DNA of 64,000 nt from Pseudomonas sp. TH15 (GTDB lineage: Bacteria; Pseudomonadota; Gammaproteobacteria; Pseudomonadales; Pseudomonadaceae). Shown piece after piece: positions 54,061-63,186 of this stretch. The notes below the pieces were generated by a model that was not told the origin of the DNA, did no database searches, and worked only from the letters and a program-made list of their open reading frames with translations. Position 1 is the stretch's first letter. Every line of letters starts with the position of its first letter. The stretch lies in assembly GCF_016651105.1 (NCBI RefSeq), contig NZ_JAEKEL010000001.1, positions 3,400,001-3,464,000 on the forward strand. The letters are read 5' to 3'. Both the position numbers and the translations under genes were made by a program.

Positions 54061-54954
54061 TCAGGGACGATAACGTAACGCCTCCAGCAACAACGCGAAT
54101 GCCGGTGCGGCCTGGCGCCGGCTCGGGTAGTAAAGGTGGTAACCGGCGAAGGTCGGGCACCAATCTTCCAGCACTTGCACCAGGCGGCCGTCGGCCAGAT
54201 ACGGCGCGACGATATTCTCCGGTATATAGCTCAGGCCGAATCCGTCCAGCGCGGCGTCGAGCAACGGGTAGACGCCGTTCAGGATGATTTGCCCGGACAC
54301 CCGCACTTTCAGGCTTTCGCCATCTTTCTCGAACTCCCAGCTGTAGAGCCCGCCATTGGTGGGCAGACGCAGATTGTTGCAAGCGTGGTCGGTCAGCTCA
54401 CGTGGGGTTTTCAGGGCGGGGCGGCGGGCGAAATAACCGGGTGAGCCAACCACCGCCATGCGCATGTCCGGCCCGATGCGAGTGGCAATCATGCCCTGCG
54501 CAACGTCTTCGCCCAAACGAATGCCGGCGTCGAAACCCTGACCAGCGATGTCGACAAAACCGTAGTCGCAGCTGACTTCGACGGCAATATCCGGGTACTT
54601 CGGCAAAAACGCCTTAAGTACCGGGCGCAACAGCCAATCCAGTGAATGGTCAGTAGCATTGATGCGGATTTTGCCCGCCGGTGTTTCGCGCAGAGTGCTC
54701 AGGGCCGCCAGTTCCAGTTCGATCTCTTCGAAACGCGGGCCGATGGTCTGCATCAGGTGTTCGCCGGCCTCGGTGGGCGAGACGCTGCGGGTGGTACGGG
54801 TCAGCAGGCGCAGCCCCAAGCGGGCTTCGAGGGCGCGAATGGTGTGACTGAGCGCCGATTGCGAAACGCCGAGCTTGGCGGCGGCTTTGGTAAAGCTGCG
54901 CTCGCGTGCCACGGCAAGAAAGGCGAGCAGGTCGGTGGCGTTTTCGCGAAGCAT
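54061..54954 (-). CDS. LysR-family transcriptional regulator
   Basis: Protein of 297 aa. The N-terminal HTH (TDLLAFLAVARERSFTKAAA, LGVSQSALSHTIRALEARLG) is followed by an effector-binding domain. It is the CrgA/PecT-like type with a short C-terminus. ATG 54954. It is divergent from the cupin gene 97 bp away, which it probably regulates. Upstream extension of the frame was rejected as non-homologous. Confidence 0.88.
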   Translation of the reverse strand: MLRENATDLLAFLAVARERSFTKAAAKLGVSQSALSHTIRALEARLGLRLLTRTTRSVSPTEAGEHLMQTIGPRFEEIELELAALSTLRETPAGKIRINATDHSLDWLLRPVLKAFLPKYPDIAVEVSCDYGFVDIAGQGFDAGIRLGEDVAQGMIATRIGPDMRMAVVGSPGYFARRPALKTPRELTDHACNNLRLPTNGGLYSWEFEKDGESLKVRVSGQIILNGVYPLLDAALDGFGLSYIPENIVAPYLADGRLVQVLEDWCPTFAGYHLYYPSRRQAAPAFALLLEALRYRP

Positions 54955-55051
54955 TGATGAGTGTCCTGCATAAGTTTTTTCGAATTCTAGTCGATTATTC
55001 GCAGAGTACCGACCGGTAAAGTGAACGCACTGTTCATTTGGAGACACCGTC

Positions 55052-55528
55052 ATGAATCCGCTAACCGCTTCCGCGCTGACGCTTTCCCTGCTGGCCGGCG
55101 AAGTTCAAGCCAATGAAAATCCGCGTGTGACCGTGATACCCAATGGTTCTCAACCTTCGGCCCGTGGCCCGGCGGATTGGTTCACTGGCACGGTGCGCGT
55201 CGACGCGCCATTCAAGGGTTCTGATGAGGCGCGAGTCAGCGGCGCCACCGTGACCTTCGAACCGGGTGCGCGGACGGCGTGGCATACGCATCCGCTGGGG
55301 CAGACGTTGATCGTGACTGCCGGGGCTGGTTTTGTGCAGGAGTGGGGTCAGCCGGTCAGGGAAATCCGTCCGGGTGATACCGTATGGATTGCGCCGGGTG
55401 CCAAACATTGGCATGGCGCACTGCCGACGACGGCGATGACGCATATTGCAATTGCTGAAGTGCTCGACGGTAACGTCGTGGAGTGGATGGAGCAGGTTAG
55501 CGATGAGCAGTATCCGCACGCGGATTAA
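55052..55528 (+). CDS. Cupin-domain protein ((R)-mandelonitrile lyase-like)
   Basis: Protein of 158 aa. An N-terminal segment ([20 protein letters not shown]) resembles a signal or membrane leader. The cupin core follows: [19 protein letters not shown] (metal ligands HxH and Gln) and [18 protein letters not shown] (last His). The same pattern is seen in bacterial Mn-dependent hydroxynitrile lyases and carboxymuconolactone-decarboxylase-linked cupins. GGAGACA precedes the ATG. Divergent from the LysR gene. Confidence 0.83.
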   Translation: MNPLTASALTLSLLAGEVQANENPRVTVIPNGSQPSARGPADWFTGTVRVDAPFKGSDEARVSGATVTFEPGARTAWHTHPLGQTLIVTAGAGFVQEWGQPVREIRPGDTVWIAPGAKHWHGALPTTAMTHIAIAEVLDGNVVEWMEQVSDEQYPHAD

Positions 55529-55600
55529 CGGTATTACCAGTGCACGACACACCTTGTGGCGAGGGAGCAAGTTCCCTCGCCACAAGACATCGCCATGGCT

Positions 55601-57798
55601 TCAGATCATCTCCGGCAATGAAGAGAGGATTTTGTCGAGGGTGATCGGGTAATCCCGCACCCGTGCTCCGGTGGCGTTGTAGATTGCATTGGCCACCGCC
55701 GCACTGACGCCGCAAATGCCCAGTTCGCCGACACCCTTGGCCTTCATCGGCGAGGAAATCGGGTCGGTCTCATCGAGGAAAATCACCTCTTGATGCGGGA
55801 TGTCGGCATGCACCGGGACCTCGTACCCCGCCAGATCATGGTTGACGAAAAAGCCAAGCTGCTTGTCCACCGCCAACTCCTCCATCAACGCCGCGCCGAC
55901 GCCCATGGTCATTGCGCCAATCACCTGACTGCGTGCTGCTTTGGGGTTGAGAATCCGGCCCGCCGCACACACCGCGAGCATGCGTCGCACGCGGACTTCA
56001 CCGGTCGCCGCATCCACCGCCACTTCAACGAAATGCGCACCGAAAGTCGACTGCTGATACTGCTTGGCGAGGTCGGCGAATTCGATGCTGTCCTCGGCCT
56101 CGACGGCGCCATTTTTTGCCGCATCACGCAGCGGCAGAGTCTTGCCGCCGGCGCGCACCTGACCCTCGGCGAATTCGACTTCACCGCCGGTCATGCCCAG
56201 TTTCGTTGCCACGGCCTCACGCAGCTTGACGCAAGCGGCATAGACGCCCGCCGTCGAGCAGTTTGCGCCGAACTGGCCGCCAGAACCGGACGACACCGGA
56301 AAGCTCGAATCGCCCAGGCGCACGACCACGTTGTCCAGCGGCACGCCCATCATTTCCGCTGCCGTCTGAGCAATGATCGTGTAGCTGCCGGTGCCGATAT
56401 CGGTCATGTCGGTTTCCACGGTGATCCTGCCATCGCGCTCCAATCGCACGCGCGCGCCCGACTTGATCAGCAGGTTGTTGCGAATGGCCGCTGCCACGCC
56501 CATGCCGATCAACCAACGCCCTTCGCGGCGCATACCCGGTTGTGCATTGCGCTGGCTCCAGCCGAACTTGTCGGCACCGGTTTGCAGGCATTCAATCAAG
56601 CGTCGTTGGGAAAACGGCCGCTCGGTTTTTACCGGGTCGACCTGGGTGTCGTTGAGGATACGGAACTGAATCGGATCGAGTTTCAACTGCTCGGCCATTT
56701 CATCCATGGCGATCTCCAGCACCATCAACCCCGGGGTCTCGCCGGGTGCGCGCATGGAATTGCCTTCCGGCAGGTCGAGCGGTGCGAGGCGCATGCTGAC
56801 CTGCCGATTCGCGGCGGCGTACAGCAATTGGCTGGGCTGCGCGGCGACCTCGACTTTGCCATCGGCGAGATTGCCCGACCAGCCCTCATGCGCGATTGCC
56901 GTGAGTTTGCCGTCCGCCGTCGCGCCCATACGGATGCGCTGAATGGTGGCGGGGCGATGCGTGGTGTTGTTGGCCATTTGTGGACGGGCGAGGGCGACCT
57001 TTACCGGTCTGCCGGCCATGCGTGCGCCCAGGGCGGCGAGAATGGCATCCGCGCGCACAAACAGTTTGCCGCCGAACCCCCGCCGATGTAGGGCGAAATC
57101 AGCCGGACATTTTCCTTGGGTAAACCGAGGGTGGTGGCGATGTCGTCGACGCTCCAGGCGATCATCTGATTCGACGTCCACAGCGTCAGTTGATCGCCTT
57201 TCCACGCCGCCAGCGTGGCGTGCGGCTCCATCATCGCGTGGGACTGATCCGGCGTCGTGTAGGTCTGATCAAACTGCACTGGCGCGGCGGCGAAAGCCTT
57301 GGAGAAGTCGCCGTGACTGACGTCGGGCAGTTCTTCTTTCGGCTCGACGCCCTGGTCGCGCACGCTGGCCAGATCGAATTGACCTTTGGCGGCAATGTAA
57401 TCGACCTTGACCATTTGCGCAGCGGCGCGGGCCTGTTCGAATGTCTCGGCAACTACCAGCGCGACAGCCTGGTGGTAATGCTGGATGTCTGGCCCGGCCA
57501 ACAAATGCGCAGCGTTGTATTTGCCTTTGCCGAGCTTGCCAGCATTGGCCGCCGTGACGATGGCCAGCACACCGGGCGCGGCTTTGGCCTGCTCAACGTC
57601 AAGGTTGTTGATGCGGCCTTTGGCAATCGCTGAGCCGACCATGAAACCGTAAGCCTGATTGGCCAAGGCTTCGTGCTGTTCGTAAGCGTAGGGCGCCTGC
57701 CCGCTGGTCTTCAGCGGGCCTTCGATGCGGTCGGTGGGTTTGCCGATGACCTTCAATTGGTCGATCGGGTTGGTAGTGGCGGGCGTATCGAATTTCAT
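55601..57798 (-). pseudogene. paoC: PaoC-type molybdopterin aldehyde oxidoreductase large subunit, interrupted by a 1-nt frameshift
   Basis: The molybdopterin cytosine dinucleotide subunit is split: the first part ([19 protein letters not shown] to LISPYIGGG) and the second (FGGKLFVRADAILAALGAR onward) are in different frames. The break is at C5, 57076-57080 (G5 coding). One added G gives 732 aa, exactly the length of E. coli PaoC. The C-terminal base Glu is in KGVGELGICG. It oxidises aldehydes to acids in the periplasm with PaoA and PaoB. Its start overlaps paoB by 4 bp (ATGA). As read it is truncated. Confidence 0.87.
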
Positions 57799-58750
57799 GC
57801 CTGCTCCTCGCTTGCGCCAACACCGAACCGAGCGTGCGCTCGACCAGGGTCAGTTTGAATTGGTTGTCGTGGGTGGGCGTAGCGCCATCGAGCAGACGTT
57901 CGCTGACGGCTTTCGCGCCGTCGGGCAGCAGCGCTTCAGCGGCTTCGACCCGCCACGGTTTTGGTGCGATGCCGCCGACGGCGACGCGGCCGGTGCCGTC
58001 CTTTTGCACAATCAAACCGACCGAGATCAGGGCGAAGGCGTAAGAGGCGCGGTCGCGAACCTTTTGGTAAATGTGCGTGCCGCCGAGTGGTGCGGGCAGC
58101 GTGACGGCGGTGATTAACTCGTGCGCGCCGAGGGTGGTTTCGATGTTCGGTGTATTGCCCGGTAGGCGATGCAAGTCTGCAATCGGAATGCTTCGGGTGC
58201 TGCCGTCCGGGCGGACTGTCTCGACCTGTGCGTCGAGCAGCCGCATTGCTACCGCCATGTCGCTGGGATGGGTGGCGATGCAGGCTTCGCTGACGCCGAT
58301 GATCCCGAGCGGGCGACTGAATCCGCCGATGGCCGAACAACCACTGCCGGGCTGGCGCTTGTTGCAGGCCTGATTCGTGTCATAGAAGTACGGGCAACGG
58401 GTGCGTTGCAGCAGGTTGCCGGCGGTGGTGGCGACATTGCGCAACTGGCCGGAAGCGCCGGCGAGCAGGGCGCGGGAGAGCACCGCATAGTCCTTTCTGA
58501 TCCGCGGGTCGGCAGCCAGGTCGGTGTTTCGTACCAGTGCTCCGACTCGCAAACCACCCTCAGGCGTGGCTTCAATCCGGTCAAGAGCAAGGCCATTGAC
58601 GTCGATCAGGTGCGTCGGCGTCTCGATGTTCAGCTTCATCAGGTCCAGCAGATTGGTGCCGCCGGCAATGAACTGCGAGCCGTTGATCTGCGCCGCCAAT
58701 GCCGCGGCTTCGGTCGGGGACTGGGCGCGAGAATAGGTAAAGGGTCTCAT
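57795..58750 (-). CDS. paoB: PaoB-type FAD subunit of aldehyde oxidoreductase (C-terminal frameshift)
   Basis: FAD-binding_5/CO_deh_flav_C protein: [15 protein letters not shown] (FAD loop), [20 protein letters not shown] and [14 protein letters not shown] (the 4Fe-4S insert found in YagS/PaoB). The read frame misses its stop: after LGSVLAQA it runs 66 codons out of frame within paoC. One added G near 57809 gives LAQAEEQA, a TGA forming ATGA with the paoC start, and 318 aa, the exact length of E. coli PaoB. Its own ATG overlaps the paoA stop (ATGA). Confidence 0.85.
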
Positions 58751-59370
58751 GCGCTAGCCTGCGCAACGTCGGTGATGGCCTCGATGATGTTGGAGTACGC
58801 ACCACAGCGGCAGATATTGCCGCTCATGCGTTCCTGCAATTCACTGGCGATCAGCCGGGGTGGTTCGGTAAGGCTGGGGCTGGCATGACTGGGAATCCCT
58901 TGGCGGATTTCCTCCAGCACGGCGACAGCGGAACAGATTTGCCCCGGCGTGCAATACCCGCACTGGTAACCATCGTGTTTGATGAAGGCCGCTTGCATCG
59001 GGTGAAGTTTTTCAGGACTGCCAAGGCCCTCGATGGTGGTGATTTTCGAGCCCTGGTGCATGACCGCCAGGGTCAGGCACGAATTGATCCGCCGACCATC
59101 GGCAATCACCGTGCAGGCGCCGCACTGGCCGTGGTCGCAACCCTTTTTGGTGCCGGTCAGTTGGAGGTGCTCACGTAGCGCGTCGAGCAGGGTGGTGCGA
59201 TTGTCGACCTCTAACGCCCGTGGTTTACCGTTGACGTTGATGGTTACTTTGCTCATGGCCGGTTGCTCCAGATTGGCCGCATAGGCCTTGAGGCTGATGA
59301 ACGGTGGCATCGCGAACGCCGTCGCGGTGACGGCGCCGAGGATCAAAAATTTGCGTCGGGAAATCGTCAT
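58747..59370 (-). CDS. paoA: PaoA-type 2Fe-2S subunit of aldehyde oxidoreductase (Tat leader)
   Basis: Protein of 207 aa. A twin-arginine signal ([20 protein letters not shown]) targets the folded complex to the periplasm. The ferredoxin domain has [12 protein letters not shown] and a downstream Cys in RINSCLTLA, and the second cluster motifs [10 protein letters not shown] and GNICRCGAY. It passes electrons from the molybdenum centre of PaoC. First gene of the paoABC set; a PaoD-type maturation chaperone is not adjacent. Confidence 0.9.
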   Translation of the reverse strand: MTISRRKFLILGAVTATAFAMPPFISLKAYAANLEQPAMSKVTINVNGKPRALEVDNRTTLLDALREHLQLTGTKKGCDHGQCGACTVIADGRRINSCLTLAVMHQGSKITTIEGLGSPEKLHPMQAAFIKHDGYQCGYCTPGQICSAVAVLEEIRQGIPSHASPSLTEPPRLIASELQERMSGNICRCGAYSNIIEAITDVAQASA

Positions 59371-59715
59371 GGTTCGATTCCTGTTCTCTCTTCATCAGGG
59401 CAGCAGGGTTGTGAATGGGCCGCTGAGGCACGCCGGCATGCTTGCCAGTCTCGTTCTACGAGTGACTGCTGGAGAAAGGAAAAGGTTTTTGCGGATTTTC
59501 GCTATAAAGTTATGCGCACAGCTCATCAATCTTTTTAAAAAGCAAAATCGAAAGACCGCAAGCTGCGGCGTAGACGGCGACAAACGGTCGGTAGTGGCCA
59601 CTGAATCAACGCCGGTTTGACCGGTCGTATCTGCGGCTGCGCGCACCGCGTCCTGAAGGCGAGGGCAGCGCAGACCGATTCCGTCGTCAAGACCTTGGTT
59701 TTAGGGAAGTGTTGA
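59371..59715. other. Intergenic, divergent; eroded REP half
   Basis: A 345-bp gap containing the paoA and lipoprotein upstream regions and one eroded REP-like half (AATCGAAAGACCGCAAGCTG, about 59545-59565). No gene was seen. Confidence 0.4.
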
Positions 59716-59919
59716 ATGAAGCGCGCTACAACGATGCTGCTGACCGTAACCGCCGCCGTATTGCTCGGTGGCTGTGTGGCGGATTTTGATGATGACCACC
59801 GTCATGGCCGGCACTACGATCGCGACCACGGACGCAATTACGACCATGACCGCCGTTGGGATGACCGCGATGACGACCGCCGCGACGGCCGTCGTTACCG
59901 TGATCGCGATGATGATTGA
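59716..59919 (+). CDS. Small Asp/Arg/His-rich lipoprotein
   Basis: Protein of 67 aa with a lipobox (VLLGGC, Cys at about 20) and a mature part almost entirely of Asp, Arg, His and Tyr in DRD/HDR-type repeats. Predicted lipid-anchored to the envelope; the His/Asp content could bind divalent metals. A lack of structure is likely. No known family is recognised. Confidence 0.7.
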   Translation: MKRATTMLLTVTAAVLLGGCVADFDDDHRHGRHYDRDHGRNYDHDRRWDDRDDDRRDGRRYRDRDDD

Positions 59920-59961
59920 TTGAACCGAAGAGGGCGCCCCGCAATGGGACGCCCGTTGTTG

Positions 59962-60237
59962 TTAAAAATGAGCGCTCGCCCGGACGCTGGATCGCGCAGG
60001 CACTGAGGCCTCGATGTCCAGCAAATGGGTGGCGAGTATGTCGCTCAGAAAGCGGAACTGATCGTTGATGCCGACCACTTCATTGTTGAAATGATTGCTG
60101 GCGGCGGGCATCAGCAAATCTTCGAAATCTTCGTTGAACACCAGTGCCTGGGTTTTGTGCGACACCGCGTGCTGGTCGTAAAAATTGTTGCCGAACACCG
60201 GGAAACTCACGGAGAGGGTGACGTGGGTGTGAATCAT
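59962..60237 (-). CDS. Small conserved protein of unknown function
   Basis: Protein of 91 aa. GAGGAG lies 9 nt before ATG 60237, which is why this start is chosen; an in-frame extension upstream crosses a REP element. Segments: THVTLSVSFPVFGNNFYDQH, LVFNEDFEDLLMPAASNHF, and FLSDILATHLLDIEAS. No membrane segment or signal peptide. Function not recognised. Confidence 0.65.
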   Translation of the reverse strand: MIHTHVTLSVSFPVFGNNFYDQHAVSHKTQALVFNEDFEDLLMPAASNHFNNEVVGINDQFRFLSDILATHLLDIEASVPARSSVRASAHF

Positions 60238-60369
60238 GCTGTGAACTCCTCGTTGCGTTTCGGATGGGGCAATCGTGCCTTTGGAGGGCGGCGTGCGGAA
60301 GGCAATCGTCGCGATGGTGTATATCGACAGCATTGATGATTCGGGTTTTGCGTTGTTGCTGATGGCCTC

Positions 60370-60436
60370 ATCGCGGGCAAGCCTTGCTCCTACAGATGTG
60401 GCGCGGCCCCTGTGGGAGCAAGGCTTGCCCGCGATG
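60370..60436. repeat. REP inverted pair (ATCGCGGGCAAGCCTTGCTCC family)
   Basis: ATCGCGGGCAAGCCTTGCTC and GAGCAAGGCTTGCCCGCGAT are exact complements around about 25 bp. Confidence 0.87.
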
Positions 60437-60533
60437 GGGCCCTTGAGAGCAGCGTCAAACAACCAGACCAACGGCCCGACTCGCCCACCTATACTCAAAT
60501 CTGCCTGCCAATCATTCAAAGGACTCAACCACC

Positions 60534-61616
60534 GTGAACCTGCGCGCGCTGCTGATCGCCGCACTGTTTCTGCTGGCCGGTTGCGCGACGTCGGTGCGAG
60601 CCCCGGTGGCGCCAATGCGGGCCGTGATGATCTCACCGGCCACCTGGCAGCAGGTGGACCGGGAGATTGTCAGCGCCTCGCAACAGGCCACCGAACAGGC
60701 CCGACAGTTCGCGCGTGGCTCAATGGAGCACTGGCGCACCCGGGTTTACGAACAGACCGAGGAGAAGTTCATCCCGTGGTTCAGCAGTTACTGGACCCAG
60801 GAATGGCTGTCGATGAAAGTCAGTGTGTACACCTTGAGTGCAGGCGGCGAGCAGGATGCCTCGACCAAGCGCTTGGCTGCCTATTTGCTGGAGCAGTATC
60901 AGAAGCGGGTGCTGGCGCCGGTGGCGGTGGAAATTGATCCCGACGCTATCCTCGCCCAAGCCACAGTGTTTTATGTGCAGACCCTTAGCCAGCAAATGCA
61001 AGTCATCGCCCAGCGCCATGGCATACCCATCGCGCAGCTCAACGGCCGGATTCAGAAAGTCCCCGCCATCGCCCTCGGACCGCCTCCGGCCCGGGATGCC
61101 TCGCTGTATCAAGTCGTCAGTACCGAGCCGCTGAACGCGTTGCCGGCTTACGCGGCGTTGATCGACACGATCCACAAGGCCGGCGGTGACAAAAGTATCG
61201 CCTCGCCAGATGCCGGCATGGCGCCGGTAGCCAAGCGCGTCAGCCAACGAATGGAGGCCGAGATGGCCCCTCGTGGCGCGGCCAGTGCGGTGGCTGCAGC
61301 CGCCGGCAAACTGGCCGGGGGCTTGATCTCGGTGGGCGTGGTGGGCATCCGCGCGATCCTCCAGGCCAATGACCGCCCCGACAGCGAGGCGCTGATTCGC
61401 AGCAGCCTGGGCAATACCTTCGACAAAGCCTGGCTGAAACTGGTGCAGAGCCCGACCACCGGGGTCATGGCTGGCACGCTGCACATGGCCGGGAAAGTAG
61501 AAAGCAGCCTTGGCGGGGGCGCAGAACCGTCGGTCGGACGGGGCGTGGAGAATGTCGAATGGCGCCCGCCGGATTCGACTACTCAGCAGATCGAACCCAC
61601 CGTACAAGGAGAATAA
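60534..61616 (+). CDS. Lipoprotein of unknown function
   Basis: Protein of 360 aa starting at GTG 60534. Lipobox LLAGC at about 13-17, then a mostly helical body (ISPATWQQVDREIVSASQQA, WFSSYWTQEWLSMKVSVYTL), a Gly/Ala-rich segment (GAASAVAAAAGKLAGGLISV) that could contact the membrane, and a short acidic tail. It is separated by 2 bp from the DUF1428 gene and probably co-transcribed with it. No catalytic motif. Confidence 0.75.
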   Translation: MNLRALLIAALFLLAGCATSVRAPVAPMRAVMISPATWQQVDREIVSASQQATEQARQFARGSMEHWRTRVYEQTEEKFIPWFSSYWTQEWLSMKVSVYTLSAGGEQDASTKRLAAYLLEQYQKRVLAPVAVEIDPDAILAQATVFYVQTLSQQMQVIAQRHGIPIAQLNGRIQKVPAIALGPPPARDASLYQVVSTEPLNALPAYAALIDTIHKAGGDKSIASPDAGMAPVAKRVSQRMEAEMAPRGAASAVAAAAGKLAGGLISVGVVGIRAILQANDRPDSEALIRSSLGNTFDKAWLKLVQSPTTGVMAGTLHMAGKVESSLGGGAEPSVGRGVENVEWRPPDSTTQQIEPTVQGE

Positions 61617-61618
61617 TC

Positions 61619-61972
61619 ATGGCTTACATCGATATTTTTGTTGCACCGGTTCCGACCGCCAATCGTGAGCAGTACAAAAAACACTGTGAGATCGCCGCGA
61701 AACTGTTCAAGGAATACGGTGCAACGGATGTCGTTCAGTGCTGGGGCGATGACGTGCCGGACGGCAAAGTGACGTCGTTTCCGATGGCAGTGAAACTCAA
61801 GGAAGACGAAACCGTGATTTTTTCCTGGATCGTCTGGCCCGACAAGGCCACCCGCGATGCCGGGATGCAGAAAGTCATGGTCGATCCGCGCATGCAGCAG
61901 GACGTCAATCCGATGCCGTTCGATGGTCAGCGCATGGTCTTTGGCGGTTTCAAGAACATCCTTGAATCCTGA
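61619..61972 (+). CDS. DUF1428 family protein (YbaA-like)
   Basis: Protein of 117 aa of the alpha-beta barrel (ferredoxin-like) DUF1428 family: MAYIDIFVAPVPTANREQYK, DVVQCWGDDVPDGKVTSFPM, SWIVWPDKATRDAGMQKVM and FDGQRMVFGGFK. AAGGAG upstream of ATG 61619. E. coli YbaA is a relative; function unknown. It follows the lipoprotein gene by 2 bp. Confidence 0.88.
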   Translation: MAYIDIFVAPVPTANREQYKKHCEIAAKLFKEYGATDVVQCWGDDVPDGKVTSFPMAVKLKEDETVIFSWIVWPDKATRDAGMQKVMVDPRMQQDVNPMPFDGQRMVFGGFKNILES

Positions 61973-61988
61973 ACCACGCACACATCCC

Positions 61989-62071
61989 TGTAGGAGCTGC
62001 GGCACGCTGCGATCTTTTGATCTTTTTTACAATCAACATCAAAAGATCGCAGCGTGCCGCAGCTCCTACAG
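61989..62071. repeat. REP inverted pair (TGTAGGAGCTGCGGCACGCTGC variant)
   Basis: Arms TGTAGGAGCTGCGGCACGCT and AGCGTGCCGCAGCTCCTACA. Compensating changes relative to the GCCGAAGGC copies keep the pairing intact, evidence that the hairpin is selected. Confidence 0.87.
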
Positions 62072-62080
62072 GGAATGTTG

Positions 62081-62275
62081 TCACTCGGAGGAGGGGGTAA
62101 CCCGGCAGCTCTTGCGGTTGCGGATTTCTTTGTCCGTCGGGCGTTCGCGGACGAATTCGAAGCGCGGCTCACCCTCGCTGTAATGCACCAGCCAGCCCCA
62201 CTCCAACTCGGCTTCATTCTGCCCGGGGTTCGGCGGTCTGGCCCACCACGGCTCTTTGCTGAGGATCTCGCGCAT
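62081..62275 (-). CDS. Small conserved protein of unknown function
   Basis: Protein of 64 aa. GGAGG 6-7 nt before the ATG at 62275 supports it as a real gene. Sequence: MREILSKEPWWARPPNPG, then LEWGWLVHYSEGEPRFEFV, and a basic C-terminus. No signal or membrane segment. Function not recognised. Confidence 0.68.
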   Translation of the reverse strand: MREILSKEPWWARPPNPGQNEAELEWGWLVHYSEGEPRFEFVRERPTDKEIRNRKSCRVTPSSE

Positions 62276-62383
62276 GGCAGCCTCCGGTTGATGGCAATCC
62301 TTGAACTATAGCTTCCTGCCACGAGTCGTCAGATCAGGCTGTGTAGAATCGGGGCCGACGACGATGAGCGAAGGAGCAGGGCC

Positions 62384-62923
62384 ATGATCGATGAAGCGCG
62401 CAGGGATGAACCGTGCAAACGGCTGTTTTTTGCGTTGGATTGCCCTCCGGCGCAACGCAAGGCAATTGCTCAGTGGCGTGCTGATCTGGGCTTGCGAACC
62501 GGTAAACCAGTGCCGGCGGACAATTTTCATCTGACACTGCTGTTTCTCGGTGCGGTGCCGTTGGCGCAAATCAATGAGGTCTGCGAGGCCGCCGGCCAAG
62601 TGCGTACACCGGGTCAGGCCTTACGGATTTCGCTGGATCGTTTGCAGGTCTGGCATCGCTCCGGGGTGCTGTCGTTGGCACCGGAGCAGGCACCACAAGC
62701 GTTGCTGCGGCTGGTTTATGCGCTGGAGCAAGCGATGTTGCCGTTCGGCTTTGAAGAGTCGGCACGTGAGTTTCGCCCGCATCTGACATTGGCTCGGGAC
62801 TACCGAGCCCCGGAGCCGGAATCCGCTACACCCGCAGAGTTTTTCCTGCGCGCTGAACGGTTTGCCCTGTTCGAATCGCACAAGGGCCGCTACCGGGTTT
62901 TGCAGGATTGGCCGCTGGCTTGA
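62384..62923 (+). CDS. thpR: RNA 2',3'-cyclic phosphodiesterase ThpR (2H superfamily)
   Basis: Protein of 179 aa. The two HxTx motifs of the 2H phosphoesterase fold are present: NFHLTLLFLG near residue 48 and RPHLTLARDY near 130. They act as acid and base in opening 2',3'-cyclic RNA ends (2'-5' RNA ligase activity in reverse). A strong AGGAG ribosome site precedes ATG 62384. Divergent from the small gene. Confidence 0.88.
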   Translation: MIDEARRDEPCKRLFFALDCPPAQRKAIAQWRADLGLRTGKPVPADNFHLTLLFLGAVPLAQINEVCEAAGQVRTPGQALRISLDRLQVWHRSGVLSLAPEQAPQALLRLVYALEQAMLPFGFEESAREFRPHLTLARDYRAPEPESATPAEFFLRAERFALFESHKGRYRVLQDWPLA

Positions 62924-62929
62924 GCCCAC

Positions 62930-62953
62930 AAAAAAAAGCGCCCGAGGGCGCCT
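62930..62953 (-). terminator. Rho-independent terminator, minus strand
   Basis: The hairpin GCGCCC / GGGCGC at 62938-62951 is preceded by eight A on the plus strand, a T-run on the minus strand. It would end transcripts coming leftward from the polyamine-binding protein gene, about 235 bp after its stop. Confidence 0.75.
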
Positions 62954-63058
62954 GAAATTCACCTTGACCGAGGAAGCCAGGTGAGGCCGTTCGAAGGAAA
63001 AGCAGCGGTGGTAAGGCGCTGCGTGAACGGGAAATCTGTCATGTCTTGCACATCCCCT

Positions 63059-63134
63059 GTAGGAGCTGCCGAAGGCTGCGATCTGTTGATCTTGCTTCTA
63101 AATCAAAGTCAAAAGATCCTGCGGCAGCTCCTAC
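63059..63134. repeat. REP inverted pair, right arm shortened
   Basis: Left arm TGTAGGAGCTGCCGAAGGCT; right arm reads AGATCCTGCGGCAGCTCCTA, missing about 9 bp (GCAGCCTTC) of the normal partner. Confidence 0.8.
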
Positions 63135-63149
63135 AGGGGGTAGTTGATT

Positions 63150-63181
63150 GATCGTTCCCACGCGGTACGTGGGAACGATCA
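63150..63181. repeat. Short palindrome GATCGTTCCCACG / CGTGGGAACGATC
   Basis: Second copy of the element at 10967-10997, with a CGGTA loop region and the same 13-bp arms. Confidence 0.8.
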
Positions 63182-63186
63182 TCGGG

